Origin: Chryseobacterium sp. Leaf394
GTDB taxonomy: Bacteria > Bacteroidota > Bacteroidia > Flavobacteriales > Weeksellaceae
NCBI RefSeq assembly: GCF_001424105.1
Contig: NZ_LMQH01000012.1
Span: 1,540-55,011 of the forward strand
DNA: 53,472 bases
Direction: 5' to 3'
Below the pieces are notes generated by a model. That model worked only from the letters and a program-made list of their open reading frames with translations. It was not told the DNA's origin and made no database searches. Shown one piece after another: positions 43,793-52,608 of the stretch. Positions within the stretch are counted from its first letter, which is position 1. Every line of letters starts with the position of its first letter. Made by a program: the position numbers and the translations under genes.

Positions 43793-43825
43793 AACGCTGG
43801 CAGGGTTTCGAACCCTGCCAGCGTT
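43793..43825. repeat. 33-nt palindrome, copy 5, inside a repeat
   Basis: Perfect arms AACGCTGGCAGGGTT and AACCCTGCCAGCGTT around TCG. It is bracketed by AGCGTGG at 43784-43790 and 43827-43833, which look like a target-site duplication. Confidence 0.8.
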
Positions 43826-43878
43826 GAGCGTGGCAATGCAAAGGGATACGCCCAAAATTTTGTTACAAAAAACTTTGG

Positions 43879-46284
43879 TTACTTTTCTAATGCAATATCA
43901 ATGACCTCCTCCATTCTGTTGACGTAATGCACCTTCATGTTTTTGATGTAATCCTGTTTGATTTCATTCACATCTTTGCGGTTGGCTTCACAAAGAATGA
44001 CCTCCTTAATTCCCGCTCTTGTTGCGGCAAGAAGTTTTTCTTTAATTCCGCCCACAGGAAGCACTTTTCCACGAAGGGTAATTTCTCCGGTCATGGCAAG
44101 ATGAGGTCGAAGTTTTTTGTTGGTAAACGAAGAAATCATAGACGAAAGCATCGCAATTCCTGCAGACGGACCGTCTTTCGGTGTAGCACCTTCAGGTACG
44201 TGTACGTGAACGTTTTTCTTTTCAATTAAATCTTCATCAATTCCCAGTTCTTCATGTTTTGCTTTGATATACTCCAGTGCAATGGTTGCAGATTCTTTCA
44301 TCACCGTTCCCAGATTTCCGGTCATCGTCAAGGCGCCTTTCCCGTTGCTGAGAATACTTTCGATGAAGAGAATGTCTCCGCCCACGCTTGTCCATGCCAG
44401 ACCAGTCACTACTCCCGGTGAATCTGTGATCTCAGAAATATTTTTCGGTCGTGGAACTCCTAAAATTTCATCTACTTTATCAATGGAGATTTTTGGATCA
44501 TATTCTTTTACCAGAGCGGTCTGCAGAGCAACCCAACGGGCAATCCCTGCAATCCTTTTTTCAAGAGAACGCACACCGCTTTCCGACGTGTGAGCTTCTA
44601 CGATATGTTTCAGTTCAGCATTTCCGAGTTTGAATGATTTTGAATCCAAACCATTTTCGTCCTGCTGCTTTTTAATTAAATGTCTTTTGGCAATCTCAAT
44701 TTTTTCCTCTAAAGTATAGCCGGCAATCTGAATGATTTCGGTTCTGTCTAAAAGGGGCGTCTGAATCGTTGACAATGAATTTGCCGTTGCGATGAACATC
44801 ACTTTAGACAAATCATAACCTAGCTCAAGGAAATTATCGTAGAAAGAATTATTCTGTTCAGGATCCAAAACTTCAAGCAAAGCCGAGCTCGGATCACCAT
44901 GAAGACCTTGCGCAATTTTATCCATTTCATCCAAAACGATTACCGGATTTGAAGTTCCTGCCTTTTTGATTGACTGAATAATTCTTCCCGCCATCGCACC
45001 GATATAGGTTTTTCTGTGACCGCGGATTTCGCTCTCATCGTGAAGTCCTCCTAAAGAAAGACGCACATATTTTCTGCCTAAAGCATCTGCGATCGACTTC
45101 CCTAAAGAAGTTTTACCAACTCCCGGAGGGCCAACCAAAAGAAGAATCGGCGACTTCATATTGTTTTTAAGTTTCAGAACAGCCATGTGTTCTAAAATTC
45201 TTTTCTTGATATCTTCAAGACCGAAATGGGCTTTATCTAAAATTTTCTCAGCCTTTGCAATATCAAAAACATCTTTAGAGTAGTTATCCCACGGCAGATC
45301 TACAAAGAAATCAAGGTAGTTCCTCTGAACATTGTAGTCGGGAGAATTCGGATTCTGTCTCTGAAGTCTTGAAATTTCTTTATCAAAATGATCCTCAACT
45401 TCCTGATTCCATTTTTTGTCTTTCGCCTTTTTTAAAAGCTCTTCAACATCGCTTTCGGGTCCGCCACCCAATTCATCCTGAATGGTTCTGATCTGTTGAT
45501 TCAGAAAATATTCTCTCTGCTGCTTGTCGAGATCTTTAGATGTTTTCTGATGGATCTGATTTCTGAGCTCCAGCTTTCTGAAGTCTTCATGCATCATCTC
45601 GTAGCATTTTTTTGCTCGCTCCAAAAGGCTTTTCTCCTCCAGAAGCTTTTGCTTTTCGCCGGAAGAAAAACTGGCGTTGGAACAGATAAAGTTCAGTAAA
45701 TCGTCGTTACTGTTTATATTTTTTATGGCAAAACTTGCAGCGTTCGGAATACCGGGATCGAGATCAATAATTTTTAAAGCCAGATGCTTAATATTCTCAA
45801 GAAGTGCCTCGTACTCTTCTTTATTTTTTGGTTTGGTATCTTTCAGCCTGGTTATTTCGCCCTTGAAGTAAGGTCGCTGCTCAACAATTTTCTTTATTTT
45901 AAAACGGTGAAAACCTTTTGTAATTGCTGTGATATTACCTTCCGGAAGCTTGATGATCTTAATGATTTTTGCTAAAGTTCCCGTAGTATAAAGATCTTTT
46001 TCTTCGGGATTTTCTATTTCAGAATTTTTCTGGCTTACGACACCGATGAATTCACCGTTTGCCTGCGCCTCTTCTAAAAGCTGAATGGATGTTTTCCTGC
46101 CTGCTGTAATAGGGATTACCACCTGCGGGAACATTACCATATTTCTAACGGGAAGAATTGGAAAAACTTTCTGTTCAGCATTTTTATCTGTTTCGGAAAA
46201 GTCTGAAATATCGATTCCCTCGGTCACAATATCAAAACCTCCTCCTAAGATTTCGTCAAAATCTATATCTTCAAATTCTGTCAT
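43879..46284 (-). CDS. lon: ATP-dependent protease Lon (LonA type)
   Basis: An 801-residue cytoplasmic protease that degrades misfolded and regulatory proteins. The order is: LON substrate-binding domain (residues 40-240, [14 protein letters not shown]), a helical region, the AAA+ module with Walker [10 protein letters not shown] and Walker [10 protein letters not shown], and the protease domain with the catalytic Ser in GPSAGIAML and Lys in [10 protein letters not shown]. Length is normal for LonA. A 17-bp palindrome lies 9 bp upstream of the start codon, a candidate operator. Confidence 0.97.
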   Translation of the reverse strand: MTEFEDIDFDEILGGGFDIVTEGIDISDFSETDKNAEQKVFPILPVRNMVMFPQVVIPITAGRKTSIQLLEEAQANGEFIGVVSQKNSEIENPEEKDLYTTGTLAKIIKIIKLPEGNITAITKGFHRFKIKKIVEQRPYFKGEITRLKDTKPKNKEEYEALLENIKHLALKIIDLDPGIPNAASFAIKNINSNDDLLNFICSNASFSSGEKQKLLEEKSLLERAKKCYEMMHEDFRKLELRNQIHQKTSKDLDKQQREYFLNQQIRTIQDELGGGPESDVEELLKKAKDKKWNQEVEDHFDKEISRLQRQNPNSPDYNVQRNYLDFFVDLPWDNYSKDVFDIAKAEKILDKAHFGLEDIKKRILEHMAVLKLKNNMKSPILLLVGPPGVGKTSLGKSIADALGRKYVRLSLGGLHDESEIRGHRKTYIGAMAGRIIQSIKKAGTSNPVIVLDEMDKIAQGLHGDPSSALLEVLDPEQNNSFYDNFLELGYDLSKVMFIATANSLSTIQTPLLDRTEIIQIAGYTLEEKIEIAKRHLIKKQQDENGLDSKSFKLGNAELKHIVEAHTSESGVRSLEKRIAGIARWVALQTALVKEYDPKISIDKVDEILGVPRPKNISEITDSPGVVTGLAWTSVGGDILFIESILSNGKGALTMTGNLGTVMKESATIALEYIKAKHEELGIDEDLIEKKNVHVHVPEGATPKDGPSAGIAMLSSMISSFTNKKLRPHLAMTGEITLRGKVLPVGGIKEKLLAATRAGIKEVILCEANRKDVNEIKQDYIKNMKVHYVNRMEEVIDIALEK

Positions 46285-46293
46285 ACTATTTTC

Positions 46294-46310
46294 AATGACA
46301 AATTGTCATT
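46294..46310. promoter_or_regulatory. Perfect 17-bp palindrome next to the lon start codon
   Basis: AATGACAA-A-TTGTCATT is a perfect inverted repeat; it lies 9 bp from the lon ATG. The related half-site TTGTCAATTG recurs at 46385-46394. It may be a repressor site for lon or a secondary structure in its leader. Confidence 0.55.
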
Positions 46311-46540
46311 CTATTTAATTGGTTATTTGCAGGAATCTGAGAAAAGCTTTTATCACAAGGCCTGAGATTCCGGAAAGTATAAATTGTCAATTGATATGCC
46401 ATTTAGTTTTAATTAAAAAAAGCGGTCAAAATTTCCTTTTTAGATAAAAAATAAATTTTAAAACCTAAAAAAGCAACTTACATTGTGCTAATTTCTTAAA
46501 AATGTGTATTTTCGCAGACTATATAAAACTATATTATAAA

Positions 46541-48673
46541 ATGGCAATTTTAGGACAGATTAGGAGTAAACCTTGGCTATTGATGGGGATTATTGCACTT
46601 GCACTTTTAGCATTTTTAGTAAACCCCGAAAGTATCGAGAAGGTTTTTGGTAAAAATCCTGATGTTTTAGGAAAGGTAAATGGTGAGAAGATAACCCGTG
46701 AAGAGTTTAACGACCAGCTATTTGTATTGCAGGAACAGGCGAAAAACCAGGGTCAGCCACAGAATGGTCTTGAGGAGCAGGCTTGGCAATTATTGGTGCA
46801 GTCTAAACTGATCAAGCAGCAGTTTGAAAAAATGGGCTTTGAAATGACTGACGATTTATTCTGGAGCCAGCTTCAGTACGATCAGATGTTTGCTCAGAAC
46901 CAGCAGCTTTTTGACGAAAAAGGAAACTTCAAACTTCAGGAGCTTAAAAAAGAAATTGAGACTCTTCAGAATACAAACCCTCAGGGATTCAGCCAGTGGT
47001 TGAAAACCAGAAAATCTATCGAGTACAGAATCATGGCAAGACAGGTGTTTGCCAATATCTCGACAGGAATTACCACAGGCAAAAAAGAAGCGGAAGAATT
47101 GATGAGGCAGAGAGATCAGCTTGCTGACATTGATTTCGTAAAGGTAGATTACACATCATATCTTGCAAAAAACAAAATCAAAGTTACTACTGAAGATTTA
47201 AAAAATTATATCGACCAACATCCTGTAATGTTCAAAACAGAACCAAGCAGAAATCTTGGTGTGGTATATTTCCCGGCAAAACCGAGTGCTGCTGATGATG
47301 CTGCCGCACTAAAGGAAATCAACAGATTATATACAGGAACTGAAAGTGGAGAAAACTTTACAAACACAGCAAGTGATTCACTTTTTGTTTTGGCAAATTC
47401 TGATGTACCTTTCAACAATCAGTATGTTCAGGCAAATCAGGTTCCGCAGGCGCTTCAGGGCAAAATTGAAACTGCAGCTGTCGGACAGGCTTTCGGTCCT
47501 TACAAAGAGCAGGATTTTTATGTAGTTTCAAAAGTTTTAGATAAAAAACCTTCAGATTCTACTCTTTCAAAACATATCTTGATTTCTTACAAAGGAGCTG
47601 AAAGATCTACAGCAACGAGAACTAAAGAAGCTGCGAAGAAAATTGCAGACAGCTTACTTGCTGCAATTAAAGGTAATCCTGCAAAATTTGCAGAAGGTCT
47701 GAAGTTATCAGACGAACCGAATGCAGTAGAAAGAAACGGAAGCGTGGGCTGGACAACACCTCAGAGCCAGTTTGCTCCGGGATACCTGAGTTTCCTTGCA
47801 GGCAATGCGAAAGGTTCTACCGGTCTTGCAGAAACAGAATTTGGTTACCACATCATCAATGTTGAAGATAAAAAAGCAGGGACAATGGGCTATAAAATTG
47901 CTCACCTTGTAAAAGCTGTAAAAGCATCTGAAGCTACTGAAAACTTAGTGGATAAAAACTCAAGAAGATTTATTCAGCAGGTGGAAGGGAAATCTTTCAA
48001 TGATTTTGTAAATATTGCTAAAAAAGGAAGTTTCCAGTACACCAATGCTGCTCAGGCTAAAAGATTTGACGGGCAGATTCAAGGTTTGGGAACAGATAAA
48101 GATCCTGAAATCCTTACATGGGCTTTCGACAGGAAAAGAGAAAAAGGAGATACTGAATTGTTTACGGTAGAAGGAACAGGAGATAAAATTGTAGTTTATC
48201 TGAACGGAAAACAGGATAAAGGTCTTGCTGATCCGGAATCTGTAAGAAGCCAGATTGAAACTATCGTTCAGAATAAATTGGCTGCTAAAAAGATCGCTGA
48301 GAAAATCGGTAAAGCTTCAAGCCTTGATCAGGTAGCTAAAATGTTTGCAGTTACAAAACAGTCTGCTCAGGTAAACATTCTTCAACCTTCAGTGGCAGGA
48401 GCTATGGAGCCTAAAGTAGCAGGTGCAGCATTTGGTATTCAGAAAGGTAAAGTTTCAAATCCTATCGAAGGTGGAACCGGAGTTTACGTTTTGGTGAAAA
48501 AATCTGAAACTGTAAATAAGCAGGCAGGTGATGTAAAACAGTTTACAGAATCTATCAGCCAGAGAAATGCAGGGATGTTTGGGCAGGCATGGATGAAGAG
48601 TCTGCAGGATAATGCAGACATCGATGACTACAGAATCGAGATCTGGGACAAGCTGGGATCGCAGCAACAATAA
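46541..48673 (+). CDS. Peptidylprolyl isomerase, PpiD/SurA-like periplasmic foldase
   Basis: A 710-residue protein started at MAILGQIRSKPWLLMG (46541); an upstream ATG at 46502 lies in the presumed promoter and is rejected. One transmembrane helix (residues 11-27, PWLLMGIIALALLAFLV) anchors it to the inner membrane. A SurA-like N-terminal domain follows (VLGKVNGEKITREEFNDQL, residues 44-62), then a parvulin (PpiC) domain near residue 335-440 (SKHILISYKG, GSVGWTTPQSQFAPGYLSFL, FGYHIINVEDKK). It assists folding of exported proteins, including outer-membrane proteins (family knowledge). Not essential to the neighbouring MCE gene but on the same strand. Confidence 0.9.
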   Translation: MAILGQIRSKPWLLMGIIALALLAFLVNPESIEKVFGKNPDVLGKVNGEKITREEFNDQLFVLQEQAKNQGQPQNGLEEQAWQLLVQSKLIKQQFEKMGFEMTDDLFWSQLQYDQMFAQNQQLFDEKGNFKLQELKKEIETLQNTNPQGFSQWLKTRKSIEYRIMARQVFANISTGITTGKKEAEELMRQRDQLADIDFVKVDYTSYLAKNKIKVTTEDLKNYIDQHPVMFKTEPSRNLGVVYFPAKPSAADDAAALKEINRLYTGTESGENFTNTASDSLFVLANSDVPFNNQYVQANQVPQALQGKIETAAVGQAFGPYKEQDFYVVSKVLDKKPSDSTLSKHILISYKGAERSTATRTKEAAKKIADSLLAAIKGNPAKFAEGLKLSDEPNAVERNGSVGWTTPQSQFAPGYLSFLAGNAKGSTGLAETEFGYHIINVEDKKAGTMGYKIAHLVKAVKASEATENLVDKNSRRFIQQVEGKSFNDFVNIAKKGSFQYTNAAQAKRFDGQIQGLGTDKDPEILTWAFDRKREKGDTELFTVEGTGDKIVVYLNGKQDKGLADPESVRSQIETIVQNKLAAKKIAEKIGKASSLDQVAKMFAVTKQSAQVNILQPSVAGAMEPKVAGAAFGIQKGKVSNPIEGGTGVYVLVKKSETVNKQAGDVKQFTESISQRNAGMFGQAWMKSLQDNADIDDYRIEIWDKLGSQQQ

Positions 48674-48694
48674 AAATTAATTTCATCATTATAT

Positions 48695-48725
48695 TGAAAG
48701 CGGCAAAGTTTTTGTCGCTTTCGTT
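48695..48725 (+). terminator. Weak hairpin after the foldase gene
   Basis: GAAAGCGGCAAA and TTTGTCGCTTTC form a stem with one mismatch; the T-run is short, so termination may be partial. Confidence 0.45.
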
Positions 48726-48767
48726 GTACTTAACACAGAGCAATAGTTTAAAACACCCAAAATGTAT

Positions 48768-48775
48768 TATATTTG
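48768..48775 (+). promoter_or_regulatory. -7 box of the MlaD-like gene
   Basis: TATATTTG matches TAnnTTTG, 22 bp before the GTG start; the -33 element is not clear. Confidence 0.5.
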
Positions 48776-48797
48776 CTCATTAGAAAAAATTTAAAAA

Positions 48798-49751
48798 GTG
48801 AAGTTCAGCAAAGAATTAAAGGCCGGTCTTATCGCACTTCTGGCGATTGGTGGTTTTGTGTTTTTATTTCAGTTTATGAAAGGCAGAAGTCTTTTTACGA
48901 CTGATAATATTTTTTACGCTAAATACGAAAACGTAGAAGGCCTAACGCAATCTGCCCCTGTGTCAATTAACGGTCTGAAAGTAGGACAGGTAGACAAAAT
49001 AATTCCCATCACCGGAAAAGACGGACAGATTACCTTTGTCGTGAAGATTACCGTTGATGATGAATTTGAATTTTCAAGAAATTCCAGCATTGAAATTTTC
49101 GAACCGGGTTTAATGTCTGGTAAGGAAATGAAACTTAATCTGAAATACGGTGGTGCTACCGCAAAAGACGGTGACACTTTACAGGGTGCTTATAAGCTTG
49201 GAATGCTCAACAGTCTTTCTTCTCAGGTTGGTCCGGTAAAAGATCAGTTACAGACTGTACTTTACAGAGTTGATTCTTTGATGATGAATGCCAATCAGGT
49301 AATGAATGCTCAAAACAGAGAAGAAATCAAAGTTTTATTACATAATCTCAACAGAACTGTAGGTGCACTTGAAAGCACTGCGGGAAGCGTGAACAAATTA
49401 GTTGGAAACAATGATCCTAAACTGCAGAAAGTTTTAGATGAAGCCAGCCTTACAATGCAGAGCGGTAAAACGACTTTAGACAAATACGGAAATCTTGCAG
49501 AGAGCATCGACACACAGAAACTGAATGCTACTATTGCCAATCTTGATGCAACTGTAGGTCAGTTGAACAAAGTAGTATCAGGAATAGACCGCGGAGAAGG
49601 AAGTTTGGGTAAAATCATGAAAGATGAGCAGCTTTATAACAACCTGAATTCTGCATCTACCAATCTTAATGCACTTTTGGAAGACTTTAAAGCCAATCCG
49701 AAAAGATATGTAAACTTCTCTGTATTTGGCAAAAACGCAAATAAAGAATAA
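48798..49751 (+). CDS. MlaD/MCE-domain protein
   Basis: A 317-residue protein that starts at GTG (48798). An N-terminal transmembrane helix (residues 9-25, LIALLAIGGFVFLFQF) is followed by an MCE domain (GLTQSAPVSINGLKVGQVDKI, residues 47-67; then EIFEPGLMSGKEMKLNL) and a long helical tail with coiled-coil features (residues 140-300, VNKLVGNNDPKLQKVLDEA). Such proteins are periplasmic substrate-binding parts of lipid-transport ABC systems (Mla/Mce type). Partner permease and ATPase genes are not in this window. It precedes the Fe-S gene by 18 bp. Confidence 0.88.
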   Translation: MKFSKELKAGLIALLAIGGFVFLFQFMKGRSLFTTDNIFYAKYENVEGLTQSAPVSINGLKVGQVDKIIPITGKDGQITFVVKITVDDEFEFSRNSSIEIFEPGLMSGKEMKLNLKYGGATAKDGDTLQGAYKLGMLNSLSSQVGPVKDQLQTVLYRVDSLMMNANQVMNAQNREEIKVLLHNLNRTVGALESTAGSVNKLVGNNDPKLQKVLDEASLTMQSGKTTLDKYGNLAESIDTQKLNATIANLDATVGQLNKVVSGIDRGEGSLGKIMKDEQLYNNLNSASTNLNALLEDFKANPKRYVNFSVFGKNANKE

Positions 49752-49769
49752 CTATTAACCTTTTCTGAC

Positions 49770-51095
49770 ATGCAATATATCGACAATATCCTATTTGTGA
49801 TTTTAATGATTGCGGGATTTGGTCTTTTCGCTAAAAGTCTGCAAAAAATTTACAGAAACATCCTGCTCGGAAAGGAAATCAACCGAAGCGACAGAAAAGG
49901 CGAGCGATGGGAAACCATGGCTCGCGTTGCAATGGGACAGAGCAGAATGGTGAAAAGACCCATAGCAGGTATACTTCACCTTTTTGTGTATGTAGGTTTT
50001 GTGATCATCAATATAGAAGTTCTAGAAATTATTATTGACGGAATCTTCGGAACTCACAGATATTTTTCTACCCTTTTAGGTTCTACATTTTACGGAATTT
50101 TTACAGCGACTTTAGAAGTTCTTGCTGTTTTGGTAGTGATAGGTGTAGTCATTTTCTTTATCCGTAGAAATTTTTACGGTGTGAAAAGATTAACGATGAA
50201 AGAACTTTTCGGCTGGCCAAAAAATGACGCCAACTGGATTCTTATTATAGAATTTGTTCTGATGGTTGCCTTCTTTACAATGAACGGAGCAGATTATTAT
50301 GCTGATCAGGTTTCCGGGGCACAACATTTTAACAGCAGTTTTCCAATATCGAGATATCTGTTTCCTTTCTTTGGAAATTTCAGCCTGGAAGCTTTGCACA
50401 TAACTGAGCGGATTGCATGGTGGTTTCACTTCATCGGAATTTTATTCTTCGCCAATTATCTTTATTATTCTAAACACTTACACATCATTTTAGCCTTCCC
50501 AAGCACCTGGTATGCTAATCTTGATTTGTATGGAAAATTTAATAATTTAGATTCAGTTACCAAAGAAATCAAACTGATGATGGATCCCAATGCTGATCCA
50601 TACGCAGCTCCGGCTGAAGGTGCAGAAGAAGCTCCCTCTAAATTCGGTGCAGAAGATGTGTTTGATTTAAATCAGGTTCAGCTTCTTAATGCTTATGCAT
50701 GTACAGAATGCGGCCGCTGTACTTCTGTCTGTCCGGCAAATATTACTGGTAAAAAATTGTCTCCAAGGTTAATCCTAATGAAAACAAGAGACCGTCTTGA
50801 AGAAGTAGGCAGAAATATCGATAAAAACGGCAAGTTTGAGGACGATGGTAAAAAATTACTGAACGATTATATTACGAAAGAAGAACTTTGGGCATGTACA
50901 ACCTGCAACGCTTGCACACAGGCCTGTCCTGTACTTTTAGATCCACTTTCCATCATTTTTGAAATGAGAAGATTTTTGGTAATGGAACAGTCTGCCGCAC
51001 CACAGGAATTAAATCTGATGATGACGAATGTCGAAAACAATGCTGCACCTTGGCAGTACAATCAGGCAGACAGATTGAATTGGGCAAATGATTAA
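49770..51095 (+). CDS. Membrane (Fe-S)-binding protein with 4Fe-4S dicluster
   Basis: A 441-residue protein. Five or six membrane helices cover residues 1-250 (NILFVILMIAGFGLFAKSL, HLFVYVGFVIINIEVLEI, LEVLAVLVVIGVVIFFI, ILIIEFVLMVAFFTMNG). The C-terminal cytoplasmic part holds two 4Fe-4S motifs: CTECGRCTSVCP near residue 311 and CTTCNACTQACP near residue 376. With the CCG-domain protein encoded just downstream it resembles a membrane-bound heterodisulfide-reductase-like or quinone-linked oxidoreductase. Electron donor and acceptor are unknown. The gene is 18 bp after the MCE gene. Confidence 0.88.
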   Translation: MQYIDNILFVILMIAGFGLFAKSLQKIYRNILLGKEINRSDRKGERWETMARVAMGQSRMVKRPIAGILHLFVYVGFVIINIEVLEIIIDGIFGTHRYFSTLLGSTFYGIFTATLEVLAVLVVIGVVIFFIRRNFYGVKRLTMKELFGWPKNDANWILIIEFVLMVAFFTMNGADYYADQVSGAQHFNSSFPISRYLFPFFGNFSLEALHITERIAWWFHFIGILFFANYLYYSKHLHIILAFPSTWYANLDLYGKFNNLDSVTKEIKLMMDPNADPYAAPAEGAEEAPSKFGAEDVFDLNQVQLLNAYACTECGRCTSVCPANITGKKLSPRLILMKTRDRLEEVGRNIDKNGKFEDDGKKLLNDYITKEELWACTTCNACTQACPVLLDPLSIIFEMRRFLVMEQSAAPQELNLMMTNVENNAAPWQYNQADRLNWAND

Positions 51096-51177
51096 TTAAT
51101 TTAACAATGTAAAAATCTAGCAACGTAACAATTATTGGTAAATTGTTTCACTGTTATATTGGTAAATTTAAAACTAT

Positions 51178-51963
51178 ATGGATTTCACTATAAAAACAAT
51201 GGCCGATTACGCAATGGAAGGCAAATCTCCCGAAGTTCTATTCTGGGTAGGATGTGCCGGAAGTTTTGACGACAGAGCCAAAAAAATAACAAGAGCATTC
51301 TGCAAAATTTTAAATAACATCGGCGTTGAATTTGCCGTTCTCGGTCAGGAAGAAAGCTGTACCGGTGATCCTGCAAAACGTGCCGGAAATGAATTCGTTT
51401 TCCAGATGATGGCTTTGACGAATATTGAAGTTCTGAATGCTTACGAAGTAAAAAAAATCGTGACGGCTTGTCCGCACTGTTTTAATACTCTAAAAAACGA
51501 ATATCCTGCATTAGGCGGAAATTACGAGGTTATACACCACACTCAGTTTCTGAAAAGCCTCATGGAAGAAGGGCGCCTGAAAATTGAAGGAGGAAAATTC
51601 AAAGGTAAAAAAATCACTTTTCACGATCCTTGCTATCTGGGAAGAGCGAATGGCGAATATGAAGCACCAAGAATGCTTCTTGAAAAGCTGGATGCCGAAC
51701 TGGTGGAAATGAAGCGTTGCAAAACCAACGGTCTCTGTTGCGGTGCCGGTGGCGCGCAAATGTTTAAAGAGCCGGAAAAAGGGAATAAAGACGTCAACAT
51801 CGAACGTACGGAGGAAGCGCTTTCAACCGAGCCAAAAGTTATTGCAACAGGCTGCCCGTTCTGCAACACGATGATGACAGATGGTGTGAAGCATTTCAAT
51901 AAAAATACAGAAGTAGAAGTAAAAGACATTGTAGAACTTTTGGCGGAAGCTGAAGATCTGTAA
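51178..51963 (+). CDS. CCG-domain (Fe-S)-binding protein, HdrB-like
   Basis: A 261-residue protein with two CCG (cysteine-rich) domains, as in heterodisulfide reductase subunit B. Visible are FWVGCAGSFDDR, ACPHCFNTL, HDPCYLGRANGEYEAPR, then NGLCCGAGGAQMF and TGCPFCNTMM, which hold the Cys pairs that bind an unusual cubane pair or [4Fe-4S] cluster. It works with the membrane Fe-S protein upstream (82 bp away), probably taking electrons for an oxidoreductase in the cytoplasm. Complete, with a terminator behind it. Confidence 0.88.
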   Translation: MDFTIKTMADYAMEGKSPEVLFWVGCAGSFDDRAKKITRAFCKILNNIGVEFAVLGQEESCTGDPAKRAGNEFVFQMMALTNIEVLNAYEVKKIVTACPHCFNTLKNEYPALGGNYEVIHHTQFLKSLMEEGRLKIEGGKFKGKKITFHDPCYLGRANGEYEAPRMLLEKLDAELVEMKRCKTNGLCCGAGGAQMFKEPEKGNKDVNIERTEEALSTEPKVIATGCPFCNTMMTDGVKHFNKNTEVEVKDIVELLAEAEDL

Positions 51964-51984
51964 ATATTTAAACTCTCAACAATA

Positions 51985-52019
51985 AAAACTCAAGATTACG
52001 ATCCTGAGTTTTTTTTATT
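51985..52019 (+). terminator. Rho-independent terminator of the CCG-domain gene
   Basis: AACTCAAGAT pairs with ATCCTGAGTT around TACG, followed by eight T. Confidence 0.8.
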
Positions 52020-52115
52020 CAAAACGGTTAATCAGGAAAATTACGTAATTTTACAGTTCAAAGATTAAAAAGTAAATTGCCTGCAGCGATTAAGCTTATA
52101 AATAAATATCTACTT

Positions 52116-52604
52116 ATGAAAATTGAAGAATCAGACATTGTAGAAGCAAACGACTACAGAGTTATTATATATCCGGCATCAAGACCTTTGGCAACAGTTG
52201 AAGCTAAAAAAATCACTGAGAAGCTATACGATTTTCTTGCAACGTGGGCAGCGCACGGCAAACCGCTTTCGTCTTCTTTTAAAATAGAAAAAAACCAGTT
52301 TATTGTGATCTGTGTAGATGAAGAAAAAGAAATGGCTTCGGGCTGCAGCATCGATGCTTTGGGAAAAATCATGCGTGAAATTGATGACGAATACCAGCTT
52401 GGATTATTTGACAGAATGAAAGCAAGTTTTGTAGAAAACGGTGAAGTAAAAACTTTAAAGCTGATGGATTTTAAAACTAAAATCAGAAACGGTGAATTAT
52501 CTAAAGACATCGAAGTATTTGATTTTTCCAAAAATACTTATCTCGAATTTTTAGGGAATTTTCTGTTGCCTTTTGACAGGAGCTGGGCAGTTACCATAAA
52601 GTAA
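52116..52604 (+). CDS. Conserved hypothetical protein (labelled 'ABC transporter ATPase' in relatives)
   Basis: A 162-residue protein from the ATG at 52116; a TTG start at 52077 would add 13 residues of poor quality. The sequence (RVIIYPASRPLATVEAKKIT, then KNQFIVICVDEEKEMASGCS, then FDRSWAVTIK) matches a small conserved Flavobacteriia family. Automated annotation often calls it an ABC transporter ATPase, but no Walker A or signature motif is present, so that label is unsupported. Function unknown. The next gene starts 4 bp later, so the two form an operon. Confidence 0.75.
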   Translation: MKIEESDIVEANDYRVIIYPASRPLATVEAKKITEKLYDFLATWAAHGKPLSSSFKIEKNQFIVICVDEEKEMASGCSIDALGKIMREIDDEYQLGLFDRMKASFVENGEVKTLKLMDFKTKIRNGELSKDIEVFDFSKNTYLEFLGNFLLPFDRSWAVTIK

Positions 52605-52608
52605 GCTG

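Larger units (their letters stand above)
43642..43878. other. Repeat-rich gap between the AI-2E permease gene and lon
   Basis: This stretch contains the second copy of the hairpin repeat, a 33-nt palindrome and GC-richer filler unlike its surroundings. A 67-codon frame on the minus strand (43652-43855) runs through these repeats and is not a gene. Confidence 0.6.

Noticed and set aside
43652..43855. 67-residue minus-strand ORF
   Set aside because: It runs through the hairpin repeat and the 33-nt palindrome; the sequence is explained by repeats and has no protein-like composition.
52116..52604. ABC transporter ATPase label
   Set aside because: No Walker A, signature or Walker B motif is present in the 162-residue protein.
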